Shown: positions 24,514-32,922 of the stretch, in pieces
Layout of the letters: each line of letters opens with the position of its first letter
Position numbering within the stretch: position 1 is the first letter of the stretch
NCBI GenBank assembly: GCA_045598845.1
Contig: JAZRUY010000095.1
Location: 1-50,443, forward strand
Direction: 5' to 3'
Length of the DNA: 50,443 bases
DNA from: JAZRUY01 sp045598845
GTDB lineage: Bacteria > Verrucomicrobiota > Lentisphaeria > Victivallales > Victivallaceae
Translations under genes and position numbers: made by a program
The notes under the pieces: model-generated
Told to the model about the DNA's origin: nothing
The model's database searches: none
What the model saw: the letters and a program-made list of their open reading frames with translations, nothing else

Positions 24514-25128
24514 TTAACGGGCGTAATACTCGATAACGCTCATAATCTTGACATTGACCGGAATCTCTGCCAGCTCCGGCAGACGTTCAAGTCTGGCAGT
24601 GAGATTGTCGCGGTCAACCGACATATACGGCGGCACCGCGGTATTGCTCTTCCTGGCGATTTCGGCAATTGCCGGAGACTTCTCGGCATTGATACTGATA
24701 ACCTGACCAGGACGCACTTGCGCACTGGAACGGTTCAGTTTTTTGCCATCGACCAGAATATGGCCGTGGCTGACAAATTGTTTAGCGGCGAAAACAGTAG
24801 GAGCGAAACCGCAACGGTAAACCATCGCATCCAAACGGAGTTCAAGACTGCGGAACAATTTCTCGTGAGTCTGTCCCAGACCGGCCTTGGCCTTGGCATA
24901 AGCGATCCGGAGCTGCTGCTCGCTGATGGCATAGTAATTCTTGAGTTTCTGTTTTTCCAGAAGCAACTCACCGTAAGTGGAAAGTTTCTGACGGCGTCCC
25001 TTGCCGTGCGGACCGGCCGGATACGGACGCGGTTCTTTTCCATAACAGGTCGGACAGGTCGGATCTCCCCAAAGACATTCGCCTATCCTGCGGCAGAATT
25101 TGTGTTTCGCTCGACTTGCGGTTGGCAT
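24514..25128 (-). CDS. rpsD: 30S ribosomal protein S4
   Basis: 204 residues from ATG 25126-25128 with AGGGA 6 nt upstream. The N-terminus has four cysteines (C12, C18, C25, C28), so it is the zinc-binding C+ form. The S4 RNA-binding domain is clear (LRLDAMVYRCGFAPTVFAAKQFVSHGHILVDGKKLN, about 90-125). It nucleates the 30S body and can repress its own translation. Unusually it is not within an S13-S11-S4-rpoA cluster here: it stands alone behind its own promoter between the secretin genes and the PHP gene. Confidence 0.95.
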   Translation of the reverse strand: MPTASRAKHKFCRRIGECLWGDPTCPTCYGKEPRPYPAGPHGKGRRQKLSTYGELLLEKQKLKNYYAISEQQLRIAYAKAKAGLGQTHEKLFRSLELRLDAMVYRCGFAPTVFAAKQFVSHGHILVDGKKLNRSSAQVRPGQVISINAEKSPAIAEIARKSNTAVPPYMSVDRDNLTARLERLPELAEIPVNVKIMSVIEYYAR

Positions 25129-25164
25129 AACCAATCCCTTTCTTTAATTTATTGATTGACACAC

Positions 25165-25246
25165 AAACCCGCCGGTGTCAAGCCTCAATAGCGGGGCCGG
25201 CGGGCGTATAGTTATATAATATATACCGAAACTAACCGGTTTTCAA
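25165..25246 (-). promoter_or_regulatory. Promoter and leader hairpin of rpsD
   Basis: On the minus strand TTGAAA (25241-25246) and TATATT (25218-25223) are 17 nt apart, a near-consensus sigma-70 promoter. It leaves a leader of about 85 nt with a GC-rich inverted repeat (25197-25204 with 25168-25175), followed by TTTGTGTGT. The hairpin could be a partial terminator for read-through from the secretin operon or an S4 autoregulatory site. Confidence 0.65.
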
Positions 25247-25253
25247 GCAATGC

Positions 25254-27674
25254 TCAAAGCGATTTGCCGAATGCGGGCACCCCGGTATTCTGAATCCGGT
25301 CAGGATATTTGGCCGAGCCGTCCGGCTTAACCACACGGCAAGTCATAAAAATCAGCAGAGACCTCTTTTCTGATTTAGTATAACGGGACTGGAACAAACG
25401 CCCGACAATCGGAATATCGCAAAGAATCGGAACCTTATCATTGATATTGGTAACCGTATCCGCCGCCAGACCGCCGATAACCGCAGTCTGACCGTCAACC
25501 AGCGTCACCGTAGTATCGATCTGACGTTTATTGAACATCGGCATCTTTTCATATTCACCTTCGTTGCCGCCTTCACCTCCCTCGCTGCGGGAATCATAAA
25601 TCATCCATCCAGCAAAAGTCACAATCGGGAATGACACTTTCGCAGTGATAGTCGCCGGCTCGTTGGTTTCCTCGTTTGCTTCTTTAACCCGGGGAAGAAT
25701 AGTAAAAGTAATACCAACTTTCTTTGCTTCATCGAAAGTCGGCTGCGGCGGCAACTCGGTGGGAATCCACCCCTGCACAGTCGCATCGCTGCTGTTGGCG
25801 GTCAACTCAACCGTCTCCCATTCATCAGGGAAGAAACGCTCCGTTACCATTTCTATAACCGCATTCTGATCTGAACGGGTCAGCACCCGCGGCAAAGACA
25901 GAACATCCTTGCCGTCCGCCCGGTCCAGCGCAAACATCGCCGCCTTGAACGTAGTTCCGTCTTTTTCATTGGTGTACTGGAATCCCAGAGTAGCAACATC
26001 CATCATAGTCACATCATCGCCGGACGATTCTTCATTCACATAGTAACGCATCAGCTGAGAAGAATTTTCCGCCATGGCAAACCGCGCATCAGGATCATTC
26101 TGATTCACCGCCAATTGCCAGTTAAACGCCAGTTCGTCCAAATCATTCTGGGCGATATCCAGCAATTTAAGCATAATCTGAACCATCGGCTGCGGATTGA
26201 TTTCGTTGTTAATGATATTTTCGACAATTCTCTGATTGTCAATGGTGTTCTTGACATAAAGCCGGCTGATGCTGCGTTCGTAGAAAACATTGGCTCCCTG
26301 CGGAAAATCAACCCCGTTGCCTTCCAAAAACGTTTTCCAATCCGCTCCGATACCGTCGGCGACATCCGATCCCACCGGATAAACTTTGGTGATCAGATTA
26401 TCCAGAGGGACATTTTCCGGAGCGATGACAACCGCATAGTCATCGATTCTGTACTTTAATCCGCCCTTCTGACAGAGAACAATAATCGCTTCCATCAGAG
26501 ATTTGTTGGTGAGCAGTAAATCAATGCGGACCGGAGCATTGATATCCTCTTTGCCGGGAACCGCCGCGGTTTCTTCTTCATAATCAGCATCGGCATCAAT
26601 GTCGACATTCTGTGCATTACGCTCTGCTTCTCGCCTTCTCTCAATTTCGCGTAAACGTTCATCTTTAGTCGGGATATAATGCTTGAGAACGATATTTACT
26701 CCGACCCGGTCAGGATCGTACTGCAATGCCTGATCGCGCAGATTCTGAATCACCTCATCAACCTCGGTGTTTTCGCAATCCACCAAAGGAAGGATGATAC
26801 TGCGCATCTTGCGCTCCAATTCGCTGATATGGGAAACCTCCTGCCGCACCGCCGGTTCATCGCCGATGAAATTTTCACCGGCGGCGGCGCCGCCGGCCGG
26901 AATAATCGGAACAGTCTGCTTCCACTCCACCTCGGAAGCCATTTTACGATGGGCATTATCCGCCCTCAATTTACCGATTTTACCGATTTTCACATTAGCA
27001 GCCTGAACGCATTTCACCGCATCGGCATTATAAGGATCTATCAACAGCACTTCCTGAAATTTTCCCAGAGCCGCCATGTATTCACCGTGCAGCATCAATT
27101 TACGCCCCTGCTCCAGCAATATCTGAATCTGATAATCCGAGGCAGCCTGCTCCGGAACCAGTTTTTCAACAGAATATTCCTGCTTGGTCTGTGCCGCCCG
27201 CTGACGTTTTTTATACATTTCAATTTTAGACTGCAACATATCGGCCTGCTCAGGGCAATAACGCAATGCTTCAGAACAAAGTTCTATGGCCGTCTCAAAA
27301 TCCTGAATCAGTTCCCGCTCATCCGCCTTCGCCATCGCTTCGTCCGCCATATCGCTGTAACAGCGGGCGATAAGGCGGTCGCACGCTTCAATCTTGGAAC
27401 GGAATACATCCGTATTGAAACGCATGAAACGCTGTTTCGCCTCTATATAACAATCTCTGGCCGCCATATACTGGCGGTCCAGCAACAGTTCATTACCTTT
27501 GCGAACCAAAGCGTCTCCCTGGGATTCTACGCCTTGCGCCCCCACTTCGGTCTGATTCACTATCAGATTAGATTCTGCTCCGTTTTCCGCTCCGGCCGCA
27601 ATAACCGGCAATGTCATCATCATCGCTCCGGCTATCAGCGCCTCCGCCGTCCTTACGCTACTGTTGCAATACAT
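25254..27674 (-). CDS. TPR-secretin, second of a tandem pair (Amuc_1098-like)
   Basis: 806 residues. A signal peptide (1-28) is followed by helical TPR-like repeats (about 45-260; LEQGRKLMLHGEYMAALGKF) and an STN/N0-N1-like domain near 400-450. The secretin core is 560-790, ending with TVVDG-like VDGQTAVIGGL, KVPILCDIPIVGRLF and RSLLIFMTCRVV. Such proteins form outer-membrane rings of type II secretion and type IV pili. It follows a paralogous secretin gene by 24 nt and has GGAGG upstream. NCBI uses the name Amuc_1098 family for this type in Akkermansia. It is the last gene of the pilus-like locus before rpsD. Why two secretins are needed is unknown; they may form a mixed or alternative channel. 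Confidence 0.85.
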   Translation of the reverse strand: MYCNSSVRTAEALIAGAMMMTLPVIAAGAENGAESNLIVNQTEVGAQGVESQGDALVRKGNELLLDRQYMAARDCYIEAKQRFMRFNTDVFRSKIEACDRLIARCYSDMADEAMAKADERELIQDFETAIELCSEALRYCPEQADMLQSKIEMYKKRQRAAQTKQEYSVEKLVPEQAASDYQIQILLEQGRKLMLHGEYMAALGKFQEVLLIDPYNADAVKCVQAANVKIGKIGKLRADNAHRKMASEVEWKQTVPIIPAGGAAAGENFIGDEPAVRQEVSHISELERKMRSIILPLVDCENTEVDEVIQNLRDQALQYDPDRVGVNIVLKHYIPTKDERLREIERRREAERNAQNVDIDADADYEEETAAVPGKEDINAPVRIDLLLTNKSLMEAIIVLCQKGGLKYRIDDYAVVIAPENVPLDNLITKVYPVGSDVADGIGADWKTFLEGNGVDFPQGANVFYERSISRLYVKNTIDNQRIVENIINNEINPQPMVQIMLKLLDIAQNDLDELAFNWQLAVNQNDPDARFAMAENSSQLMRYYVNEESSGDDVTMMDVATLGFQYTNEKDGTTFKAAMFALDRADGKDVLSLPRVLTRSDQNAVIEMVTERFFPDEWETVELTANSSDATVQGWIPTELPPQPTFDEAKKVGITFTILPRVKEANEETNEPATITAKVSFPIVTFAGWMIYDSRSEGGEGGNEGEYEKMPMFNKRQIDTTVTLVDGQTAVIGGLAADTVTNINDKVPILCDIPIVGRLFQSRYTKSEKRSLLIFMTCRVVKPDGSAKYPDRIQNTGVPAFGKSL

Positions 27675-27698
27675 ATTAAATGCCTCCGGCTTTACTTG

Positions 27699-30224
27699 TT
27701 AGCGGTTGAAGAATGACGGGGCTCCGACATTCGGACTGGGATTCAATGGCACACCGTATTGATTGACCAGCCTGGCAGTAACAAACACCAGCAGATTCAC
27801 CCGGTCTGACTCCTCGTAATCACTGGAGAAAAATCTTCCGATAAACGGCAAATCTCCGAGGAAAGGCAATTTGTCGTTATAGGTGCTGACCGTGCTGTCG
27901 ATCATGCCGCCGAGCACAACCGTTTCGCCGTCATAGGTGTCGACGTAGACATCCAGACTGCGGCGGGAAATAATCGGCATCCATACCGACATATCCTTAT
28001 TGGATTCAACCGGCTCGCCGTCCCTATTGTACTCGTATCCGTAAACCGTCATACTGTAAGTATCCTGACCTACATAAGAAGTCATCGTGGGCACCAGATG
28101 CAGGGATATCGTATAGTTATCCGGATCGACCTGAGGAGTGACCGTGAAAATCAAACCGATATCGGATTCCTCCCCGAAATCCGGAACCGGATAAGTCAGG
28201 GTATAAACACCGTTGTTCATTTCGATTTCATAAGTATCCCAGTCTTCCGGGAAATAATAACTTGTCACCAGTTTCACCGTGGCGGTTTCGCCGCTGTTGG
28301 CCAAAACTTTCGGAGCATTCAGGGTTTCACTTTTCGTGTTGCGGTTCAGTGCGTTTATGGTCAACGTAACACTCAGAGGATTGTCGGAACCGAAAATATT
28401 CTGCGAACCGAAAATCGCCTTGCTGATATCCAGTTTGTTAATCACGGCGCTGGAGAATTCTTTAACATCGCGGATAGAAGCCGGTCTGCTCTCGCTGTCG
28501 CTGTAACCGAACTCCCAGTGGCGCGCAGTTTCCTCCCCCATTTTGTCAAGTCCGCCGATCAGTTTATCGAATCCCCAGTTAAAACCGAATTCCTGCATTT
28601 CATTTTCACCCAGTTCCATGCTTTTGACCTCAATCAAAACCATCGGGGGCTCCACCGCATTGACCTGTTTGACGAAATCTTCCAGAGCCTTAATGTTTCT
28701 GGGCGTAGTGGTAACCGAAAGCTTACCGGTCATCGGATTATAGGAAACCTTATCACTCTCCTGAAAATCCACAATATTGGACAGATACTCGCGCAACTTG
28801 GAATTGCGCTCCTCCAAACTCATATTTTCCGTCGCCACCGGTTTTTTATCAATTATGTCATCCGGCTCACCGGATGAATTTCCAACTCCCATATCACTGT
28901 CGGGGTCTCCAAGTTCAAGAGCCTCGCCGCCGACATTAAGCAAACTGTTTACGATATCGGTGCGGATGTTCATTTCCAAAGTTTCCACCAGTTCCACCGA
29001 AGGCCCGACATCCACCCCGGACTGGGACACCCGGTAATTCACTCCGGTGGTTTCATGCAGATATTCCAGAATTTCACTTAACGGAATATTGGACAGACGC
29101 CCGATATTGACCTTGTCGAACATATCACCGCCGCCGCTGGCACTCCAGGAAATATCGACGCCGATACCGCTCGGATCATAAGTTTTGCTTTTATCACGCA
29201 GGAAGCCGACCACATCGCGTAAAGAAATGTCACTGAATTCCACCTCCGGGAAAACGATCTGGCGCAAGCGGGTAAACATTTCATTATTGGAATCATCCTT
29301 GGGAATTTCATCCAGTTTCTCATTTACCGCGCTATCAGGCAGCACCGGTTCCACCCATTGCCAGTAACCGTAACTCAACTGCCCGTAAACGTCCGCTTCG
29401 TGCCGGTGAATCCCGGCGGTGTAAATCTTGCGGTAAATACGGTTCAGCATTAAAATCGCCTCGCGCTGAAAAGGATCTATCAGGAACACTTCTTCAAGTT
29501 TTGAAACCGCGTCCTCGTAACGGCGTACGGAATAAAGAGTTTTGCTTTCATTTATCAGCGCGGCGATACGCTTGCTGCGGAGTTCCCGGTCTTCCTCTCC
29601 TGATTCCGGAACCAATCCGTTTTTTTCCTTATATCGCTGCCAGCGATCATCGGAATCGATGTAATTCTCCACTGATTGTTCAGATGATGTGGCGTTTTTG
29701 AATTTTTCACCGGCGACACCGCGATTGCAGAAATCTATCAATGCGCCGCCGTCATTTTCCAAAGGCGATTTACCGACTTCTGTTTCGCCGTAAGGAATAG
29801 TGACATTCATGGCTTCAGATGCCAAAGCAATAGCATCACTGTAGTTTTTAGCGGCGGATAATTCACGGGCCCGGCGTAACAAATCCCTGCCGTAATTAAG
29901 TTTGAGCAATTCGAGTTCCTTCAAAATCTCAATGCGGCGGGAGCCCCCCTCCTCACCCCAGTTTACAACAGGATTGGACAACTCGTCAAGTACTGCGTTG
30001 AATTCCTTTATTTCAGCGTAAACATCATCAAGATGTCTGGCATTTTCCAATCTGGCATCCTGCCTGGCGAAAACATCCCTGCGGATATTTTCTTCAACCA
30101 CGGAGGCGGATTGCTCCCGAGCGGACACGGGTTCCGCCGCTTCTTCAGCATACGCTTCCGCCGCCACTGTGAACAGCACCAACACCGCAGCATACACACC
30201 GCACCGCCACCGAATGTTCTTCAT
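27699..30224 (-). CDS. TPR-secretin, first of a tandem pair (Amuc_1098-like)
   Basis: 841 residues. A signal peptide ends near 26 (VLFTVAAEAYAEE). A helical TPR-like region covers about 30-270 (YSVRRYEDAVSKLEEVFLIDPFQREAI), periplasmic secretin N domains follow (about 330-600), and the secretin core ends in GETVVLGGMIDS, KLPFLGDLPFIGRFF and NLLVFVTARLV. Resembling its paralogue at 25254 in domain order and C-terminal signature, it has diverged in detail. In Akkermansia one such protein lies with Amuc_1099 to Amuc_1102; here it follows the Amuc_1099-like gene by 105 nt. It should form an outer-membrane pore for the pilus-like apparatus. Confidence 0.88.
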   Translation of the reverse strand: MKNIRWRCGVYAAVLVLFTVAAEAYAEEAAEPVSAREQSASVVEENIRRDVFARQDARLENARHLDDVYAEIKEFNAVLDELSNPVVNWGEEGGSRRIEILKELELLKLNYGRDLLRRARELSAAKNYSDAIALASEAMNVTIPYGETEVGKSPLENDGGALIDFCNRGVAGEKFKNATSSEQSVENYIDSDDRWQRYKEKNGLVPESGEEDRELRSKRIAALINESKTLYSVRRYEDAVSKLEEVFLIDPFQREAILMLNRIYRKIYTAGIHRHEADVYGQLSYGYWQWVEPVLPDSAVNEKLDEIPKDDSNNEMFTRLRQIVFPEVEFSDISLRDVVGFLRDKSKTYDPSGIGVDISWSASGGGDMFDKVNIGRLSNIPLSEILEYLHETTGVNYRVSQSGVDVGPSVELVETLEMNIRTDIVNSLLNVGGEALELGDPDSDMGVGNSSGEPDDIIDKKPVATENMSLEERNSKLREYLSNIVDFQESDKVSYNPMTGKLSVTTTPRNIKALEDFVKQVNAVEPPMVLIEVKSMELGENEMQEFGFNWGFDKLIGGLDKMGEETARHWEFGYSDSESRPASIRDVKEFSSAVINKLDISKAIFGSQNIFGSDNPLSVTLTINALNRNTKSETLNAPKVLANSGETATVKLVTSYYFPEDWDTYEIEMNNGVYTLTYPVPDFGEESDIGLIFTVTPQVDPDNYTISLHLVPTMTSYVGQDTYSMTVYGYEYNRDGEPVESNKDMSVWMPIISRRSLDVYVDTYDGETVVLGGMIDSTVSTYNDKLPFLGDLPFIGRFFSSDYEESDRVNLLVFVTARLVNQYGVPLNPSPNVGAPSFFNR

Positions 30225-30329
30225 TTCCCCGTGCCTTTCCTTAAAAGAAATATTCTCAAATCATTATCTTCTTTTACATCTCATATAAAATATGAAAAAC
30301 CTGTCAAAAATCATCCCTTGCGGTCCGGA

Positions 30330-31535
30330 TCAATCATCATCCGATGAAACCGGATTGATTTCAATGACCTTCTCCCGCACACTCATCGCATCCGGAATCT
30401 GCGATTTGACTCCCACGATAATATCGCCGGAACTTTGTTTAGAAGCGTTCGCCAAAACAACAACATTCTCTTCCGGGTCCAGTTTCACCACCCGGTATCT
30501 TTCAATGCCGGTTCTGCCGTTGCCGACATTAAAAACCTCTCCGACACCGGCAACTATCGGAGCATTCCCGAGAGAACTGCTCATATATGCTTTATCTTCC
30601 GCACTGTACAGATTAATTCCGGCCGGCATTTTCAAAACCGTGCCGTCCTTTGCTGTAACGGTCAGCACGTAACCGGTATCCAATCCGCTTACCGCGCCGC
30701 CGGGAACATCCAGCCCGGACGCATCCTGCTGTTTGGGCTGTAATTCGGTGAAAACATATCTGCGGTCGCCAACCGCCAGATCATTATTCCAATATTTTGA
30801 TGACGAACCTCCCTTAACCGGATTATCAAAACGATAAATCCACTCCTCCCGGTTTTCCTTTCCCCGCTTATCCACGCCGAGGAAGCGCACCGGCAGAATT
30901 TCGGGGGCGATTTGCGTTAAACGCATCTGCAGCCAAAACGGCGGATGGCTGGATGCCTTGCGCGGATCAGTGCCGTAATTATATTCATAAATATTCGAAA
31001 AGCCGTCTTTATCCGCATCTTCGCGCGCATCGAAAGGATTTCCGGCATCCAAACGGTTGGCAATCTCATATTTATCGGGAATACCGTCCCCGTCGCCGTC
31101 ATCCGGCGTGGGGACGAATTTTTCAGAGAAATCCGCCCGCGGAGGAATAAAACCGCGGCCGGAATTCTCAAGATTGCCGCACAGAGGGCACACTTTTCCG
31201 TCATACATAACCGTTTTAGGGATCAGTTTAAGGCAGAACGGGCATCTGGCGACTTCATACATGGCGGTAAGATAACTGGCATTGCGGTCCGAAAGACGCT
31301 TGTCGGCGGTATCCCATACGCCGGATTGAAATTCAAATAAGTGCCCGACTTCAAAATCATCCGAATCCTGATCCACATTTACATAATCAGGCCGGGAATC
31401 CTTGATTTTGAATTTCACCTGGCTGATATCGTTTTTCTTCACCACGATCTGCAAAGTATGGAAGAGCAATACAAACAGGAACAAAATCAAAACCAGCAGA
31501 ATCACCAGTTCGTAATGTTTTTTCAGAAAATTCAT
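30330..31535 (-). CDS. Amuc_1099-like membrane protein with zinc ribbon and Ca-binding repeats
   Basis: 401 residues. A short cytoplasmic head and a membrane helix (about 10-31) lead into a periplasmic region containing a zinc ribbon (C98-x2-C101 and C116-x2-C119). Asp-rich thrombospondin-type-3/EF-hand-like repeats follow (about 145-190; DGDGDGIPDKYE and DADKDGFSN), then a beta-rich domain. Position between the secretin and the Amuc_1100-like gene, plus the single N-terminal anchor, match the Amuc_1099 family of the Akkermansia pilus-like locus. It could be a calcium-stabilised periplasmic connector, in the place PilP has in type IV pili; that is inference. It follows the upstream gene by 12 nt. 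Confidence 0.75.
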   Translation of the reverse strand: MNFLKKHYELVILLVLILFLFVLLFHTLQIVVKKNDISQVKFKIKDSRPDYVNVDQDSDDFEVGHLFEFQSGVWDTADKRLSDRNASYLTAMYEVARCPFCLKLIPKTVMYDGKVCPLCGNLENSGRGFIPPRADFSEKFVPTPDDGDGDGIPDKYEIANRLDAGNPFDAREDADKDGFSNIYEYNYGTDPRKASSHPPFWLQMRLTQIAPEILPVRFLGVDKRGKENREEWIYRFDNPVKGGSSSKYWNNDLAVGDRRYVFTELQPKQQDASGLDVPGGAVSGLDTGYVLTVTAKDGTVLKMPAGINLYSAEDKAYMSSSLGNAPIVAGVGEVFNVGNGRTGIERYRVVKLDPEENVVVLANASKQSSGDIIVGVKSQIPDAMSVREKVIEINPVSSDDD

Positions 31536-31547
31536 AATAAGACCCCG

Positions 31548-32915
31548 TCAGTCTTCCTGTTCGTAAACCGCATCCGTAATATAATCCACATCAATGTAGA
31601 ACAAGCACTGCTCATCGCCGCCGATAAGCGTATCGCCGTAACCTGCCCTCTGCGCATAGGGCAACCGTTTTTCTTCTTCCTTCTTCAATTCCTCGCGCTT
31701 CATTTCCACCAGCTCCAGTTCGGCACCGGACAAACGGCTGAGTTTGCTCTGTTTGGCATCCAAATAAGCGCTCGGATCGAAATTCGGCCTGATCTGACCG
31801 CGCTTAACATAAGCAGACCCGCCGCCGGTAACCGAATTGGAAACGCTCATCCGCTGGCTTTTGCGCATCAGTTCTTTGGCCGTATCATTTGTCCGGTAAA
31901 GCGAAATCGTTCTGACCAGATACACACGGGGAGAATCATCATCGATAGCCCTGTTAAGCGATTCCACCACATTCCTGATGCTGTCCACAGGACCGATCGC
32001 GGCGATGGAATAATGGAAAATCGAAAATCCGTTGCTTTCCACCGGATTCAGCCCGCGGCGGTCGAAAGATACAAAAGTAGTTATTCCGCTGCTCAGCATG
32101 CGGGTAATTATATCGCCGAGAATTTCCATATTGACCGATACCATCGCGTAATTCCTGCCGTCATCGGCGGAATTGGTTTTAACTGCCGGCATATCGTCAT
32201 CATCGCCGGAACCTGCGATCTCCTGCGTCTTCCCGACATCGAGAAACGAAAAGAACATCGCGTTTTCAGAGTCGAATGAAATTTTAGCGTCCTGAATCCG
32301 GCTCAGCAGATTATTACGCATACGCTGAAAGTAAATATTATAACGCTCGGGATCATTGTGCATCAAACGGGGGATTCCCCAGGCGGCGCGGAATATTTCA
32401 TTGACATTGTCATCGGTAATCCGTTCCAGCGTCACTTTCTGCGCTTCCTCCCGGAAAGCCGACATCGCCTGCGTCCAGTTCGGATAACCTGCGGTAAAAT
32501 TCTTGAAATCGGACTCTTTCTGGAAAAAGTTTTCCGACTCCCCCCATACGGTGTTCATATCGTCCAGAAACTGAGACTCTTCCACCGGTTCGTTATCACT
32601 GTTGCGCAAAACCGAAAGAAAACGCGCTTTCGCTTTAGTGAGAGGAGAGTGAAAATATTTCAAAACCTTTTCATTTAAAGCGGTATAAAAATCAATATCC
32701 TGCTGGATTCTGGGAATATTGCCAGCCACCGGCGAGGGTTTCTTGCTGTTAATCTTCTCGATTTCCTTGACCATTGAATTAGTGGCATCGCCCGCCTCCT
32801 GCATTTCGGCATAAATAAACGCCGCCCAGACAGCGATGGCGATTACGGCCGCCGAAGAGACGCCGCAAAGAACAACCAGCATCATGTTATTACGAAAAAA
32901 ACGTTTCACAGTCAC
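31548..32915 (-). CDS. Amuc_1100-like pilus-locus protein
   Basis: 455 residues. Residues about 11-35 are a membrane helix (MMLVVLCGVSSAAVIAIAVW), followed by a helical segment (40-220) and alpha/beta domains with a ferredoxin-like look near 270-350. The C-terminus is charged (EEEKRLPYAQRAGYGDTL). The layout and gene order correspond to Amuc_1100, the Akkermansia outer-membrane-associated protein known for its immune effects; structurally it resembles PilO/GspM-type proteins. The gene lies 7 nt after the PilM-like gene, within one operon. The identification rests on context, topology and general similarity, not on an alignment. Confidence 0.75.
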   Translation of the reverse strand: MTVKRFFRNNMMLVVLCGVSSAAVIAIAVWAAFIYAEMQEAGDATNSMVKEIEKINSKKPSPVAGNIPRIQQDIDFYTALNEKVLKYFHSPLTKAKARFLSVLRNSDNEPVEESQFLDDMNTVWGESENFFQKESDFKNFTAGYPNWTQAMSAFREEAQKVTLERITDDNVNEIFRAAWGIPRLMHNDPERYNIYFQRMRNNLLSRIQDAKISFDSENAMFFSFLDVGKTQEIAGSGDDDDMPAVKTNSADDGRNYAMVSVNMEILGDIITRMLSSGITTFVSFDRRGLNPVESNGFSIFHYSIAAIGPVDSIRNVVESLNRAIDDDSPRVYLVRTISLYRTNDTAKELMRKSQRMSVSNSVTGGGSAYVKRGQIRPNFDPSAYLDAKQSKLSRLSGAELELVEMKREELKKEEEKRLPYAQRAGYGDTLIGGDEQCLFYIDVDYITDAVYEQED

Positions 32916-32922
32916 CGCTCCG

